5,534 nucleotides of DNA from Deltaproteobacteria bacterium. Its GTDB lineage: Bacteria > Myxococcota_A > UBA796 > UBA9615. The notes under the pieces were generated by a model, which worked only from the letters and a program-made list of their open reading frames with translations, searched no databases and was not told where the DNA came from. Positions 4,722 through 5,534 of the stretch are shown here, in pieces. Each line of letters starts with the position of its first letter. The first letter of the stretch is position 1. The position numbers and the translations under genes were made by a program. The stretch lies in NCBI GenBank assembly GCA_029261955.1, contig JAJDAI010000453.1, positions 1 through 5,534 on the forward strand, given 5' to 3'.

Positions 4722-5534
4722 ATGTCGGGCGCGACCCAGAGCCGGCGATCGAGTGCCCCCGCGAGCCTTGCCCTCGCCGCGGCCCTGCTGATCCCGAACC
4801 TGGCCGCGGCGGGCTCGGCCTGGCGCGCGGACCACATGGTCCTCGACGCGCAGCTGGCCGGCGCCCGGGTGCTGGTCGCCTCGCAGTCCGGCCACCTGCT
4901 CGCCTTCTCGGCCGATGAAGCCCAGCCCGCCATCCTGCTCGCGCTGACGGCCGAGGAGGGCCTCCAGCCGCCGGTCTTCGCCGCCCTCGCAGTCAGCCCC
5001 TCGCAGCACGTCTGCGTCGCCGCCTCCACGGATGGCACCCTCCACATCGTCGATCTCACAACGGACCTTCCGGTCCGAGTCATCGATCGAAAGGGCTTCG
5101 GCCCGGCGCAGTCGACCCTCTTCCTCGACGAGAACCACCTGCTGATCGGCGACCTGCGTGGCGAGCTCTCCCTGCTGGACCTGCGAGACGACCGCGAGGT
5201 GTTCCGGCGTCAGCTGGAGTACGACCCGGTCTACGACCTGTCCCTGAGCCCCGACGGCACCCGCGCCGCGGTGGCCTTCCGCTCGAGCCGGATCCACGTG
5301 GTGCAGGCCCGATCGGGCGAGCACGTCCGGCGCCTGGACGGCCACCGCGAGGCGGTCAACTCGGTCGCCTGGATGGGCGACGACCGCATCGTGAGCGGCA
5401 GCAAGGACAAGTCGGTCCTGCTCTGGACGCTCGATGGCAGCAAGCCCTCCCTGCTCCACAAGGGCGACGCCTGGATCTCGGCCGTCGCGACGAACAAGGG
5501 CCGCGTCGCCTTCGCCACCAACACCATCACGCTG
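4722..5534 (+). CDS. Secreted WD40-repeat beta-propeller protein (3' truncated by window)
   Basis: The visible 271 codons stay open to the right edge, so the gene is partial. The N-terminus has a short basic segment (SRRSS, 7-11), a hydrophobic run (about 15-30) and a likely cleavage after LAAA (27-30), predicting Sec export to the periplasm. The twin arginine lacks the hydrophobic residues of a Tat motif. From about residue 42 onward there are repeated propeller blades. They include VFAALAVSPS...GTLHIVDL (85-112), LLIGDLRGELSLLDL (140-154), VYDLSLSPDGT (170-180) and the most canonical WD40 blade, GHREAVNSVAW...DKSVLLW (207-235). ATG 4722 follows a GGTGAG (4711-4716) by 5 bases; an in-frame GTG at 4716 is the only near alternative. 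It is not NirF or NirN: it lacks cd1-type motifs and has no CxxCH in the visible part. Periplasmic WD40 proteins such as NapL of epsilonproteobacterial nitrate-reductase operons offer a loose precedent. Its own function is unknown. Confidence 0.88.
   Translation, partial: MSGATQSRRSSAPASLALAAALLIPNLAAAGSAWRADHMVLDAQLAGARVLVASQSGHLLAFSADEAQPAILLALTAEEGLQPPVFAALAVSPSQHVCVAASTDGTLHIVDLTTDLPVRVIDRKGFGPAQSTLFLDENHLLIGDLRGELSLLDLRDDREVFRRQLEYDPVYDLSLSPDGTRAAVAFRSSRIHVVQARSGEHVRRLDGHREAVNSVAWMGDDRIVSGSKDKSVLLWTLDGSKPSLLHKGDAWISAVATNKGRVAFATNTITL

Noticed and set aside
2555..4918. A 787-codon open frame on the + strand opposite nirS and across the intergenic region
   Set aside because: It is the complement of nirS in GC-rich sequence; the translation is a low-complexity V/D/L/G-rich string with no motifs, it begins inside the nirS 3' end and it runs into the WD40 gene in another frame.
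4206..5459. A 417-codon frame on the - strand across the divergent region and the WD40 gene
   Set aside because: It lies opposite clear WD40 blades and the translation shows no domain, only composition-driven repeats.

Overview
This window is a piece of a denitrification (nir) locus from a high-GC Gram-negative bacterium. It holds five genes that I can support, plus the possible tail of a sixth. The Gram-negative reading rests on Sec-type signal peptides on two products, a periplasmic cytochrome cd1 and the heme d1 pathway. The base composition would suit a myxobacterial or other deltaproteobacterial-type lineage or a high-GC proteobacterium, but nothing here fixes the taxon.

Left part (about 1-2473, + strand): three tightly packed genes make the tetrapyrrole precursor of heme d1. 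In order they are a fused two-domain siroheme decarboxylase (NirD-NirL / AhbA-AhbB type), uroporphyrinogen-III C-methyltransferase (NirE/CobA type), and a single-domain precorrin-2 dehydrogenase/sirohydrochlorin ferrochelatase (SirC/Met8/CysG N-terminal type). The genes overlap by 4 and 17 bases, and all start with GTG behind purine-rich ribosome sites. The operon begins upstream of the window: an open frame ending at base 35 overlaps the first gene by 4 bases. Together the three enzymes cover uroporphyrinogen III -> precorrin-2 -> sirohydrochlorin/siroheme -> didecarboxysiroheme. The later d1 enzymes (NirJ, NirF, NirN) are not in the window.

Middle part (2474-4171): a long imperfect hairpin (2486-2519) lies between the convergent operon and nirS. 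nirS runs on the - strand and encodes a complete cytochrome cd1 nitrite reductase, the enzyme that uses heme d1.

Right part (4172-5534): a 550-base non-coding divergent region, followed by a secreted WD40-repeat protein on the + strand that runs off the right edge. On reading, the divergent region is rich in structure. It has two sigma-54-like -24/-12 elements, one facing nirS and one facing the WD40 gene, each 10 of 12 to consensus. It also has a 34-bp near-perfect palindrome with overlapping half-sites about 107 bases upstream of the predicted WD40 start site, a second 39-bp inverted repeat that ends exactly on the -24 element, and a 5'-leader hairpin in front of nirS. My main inference is that nirS and the secreted propeller protein are co-regulated through RpoN and an enhancer-binding activator, rather than by the usual FNR/DNR box, for which I found no good match.
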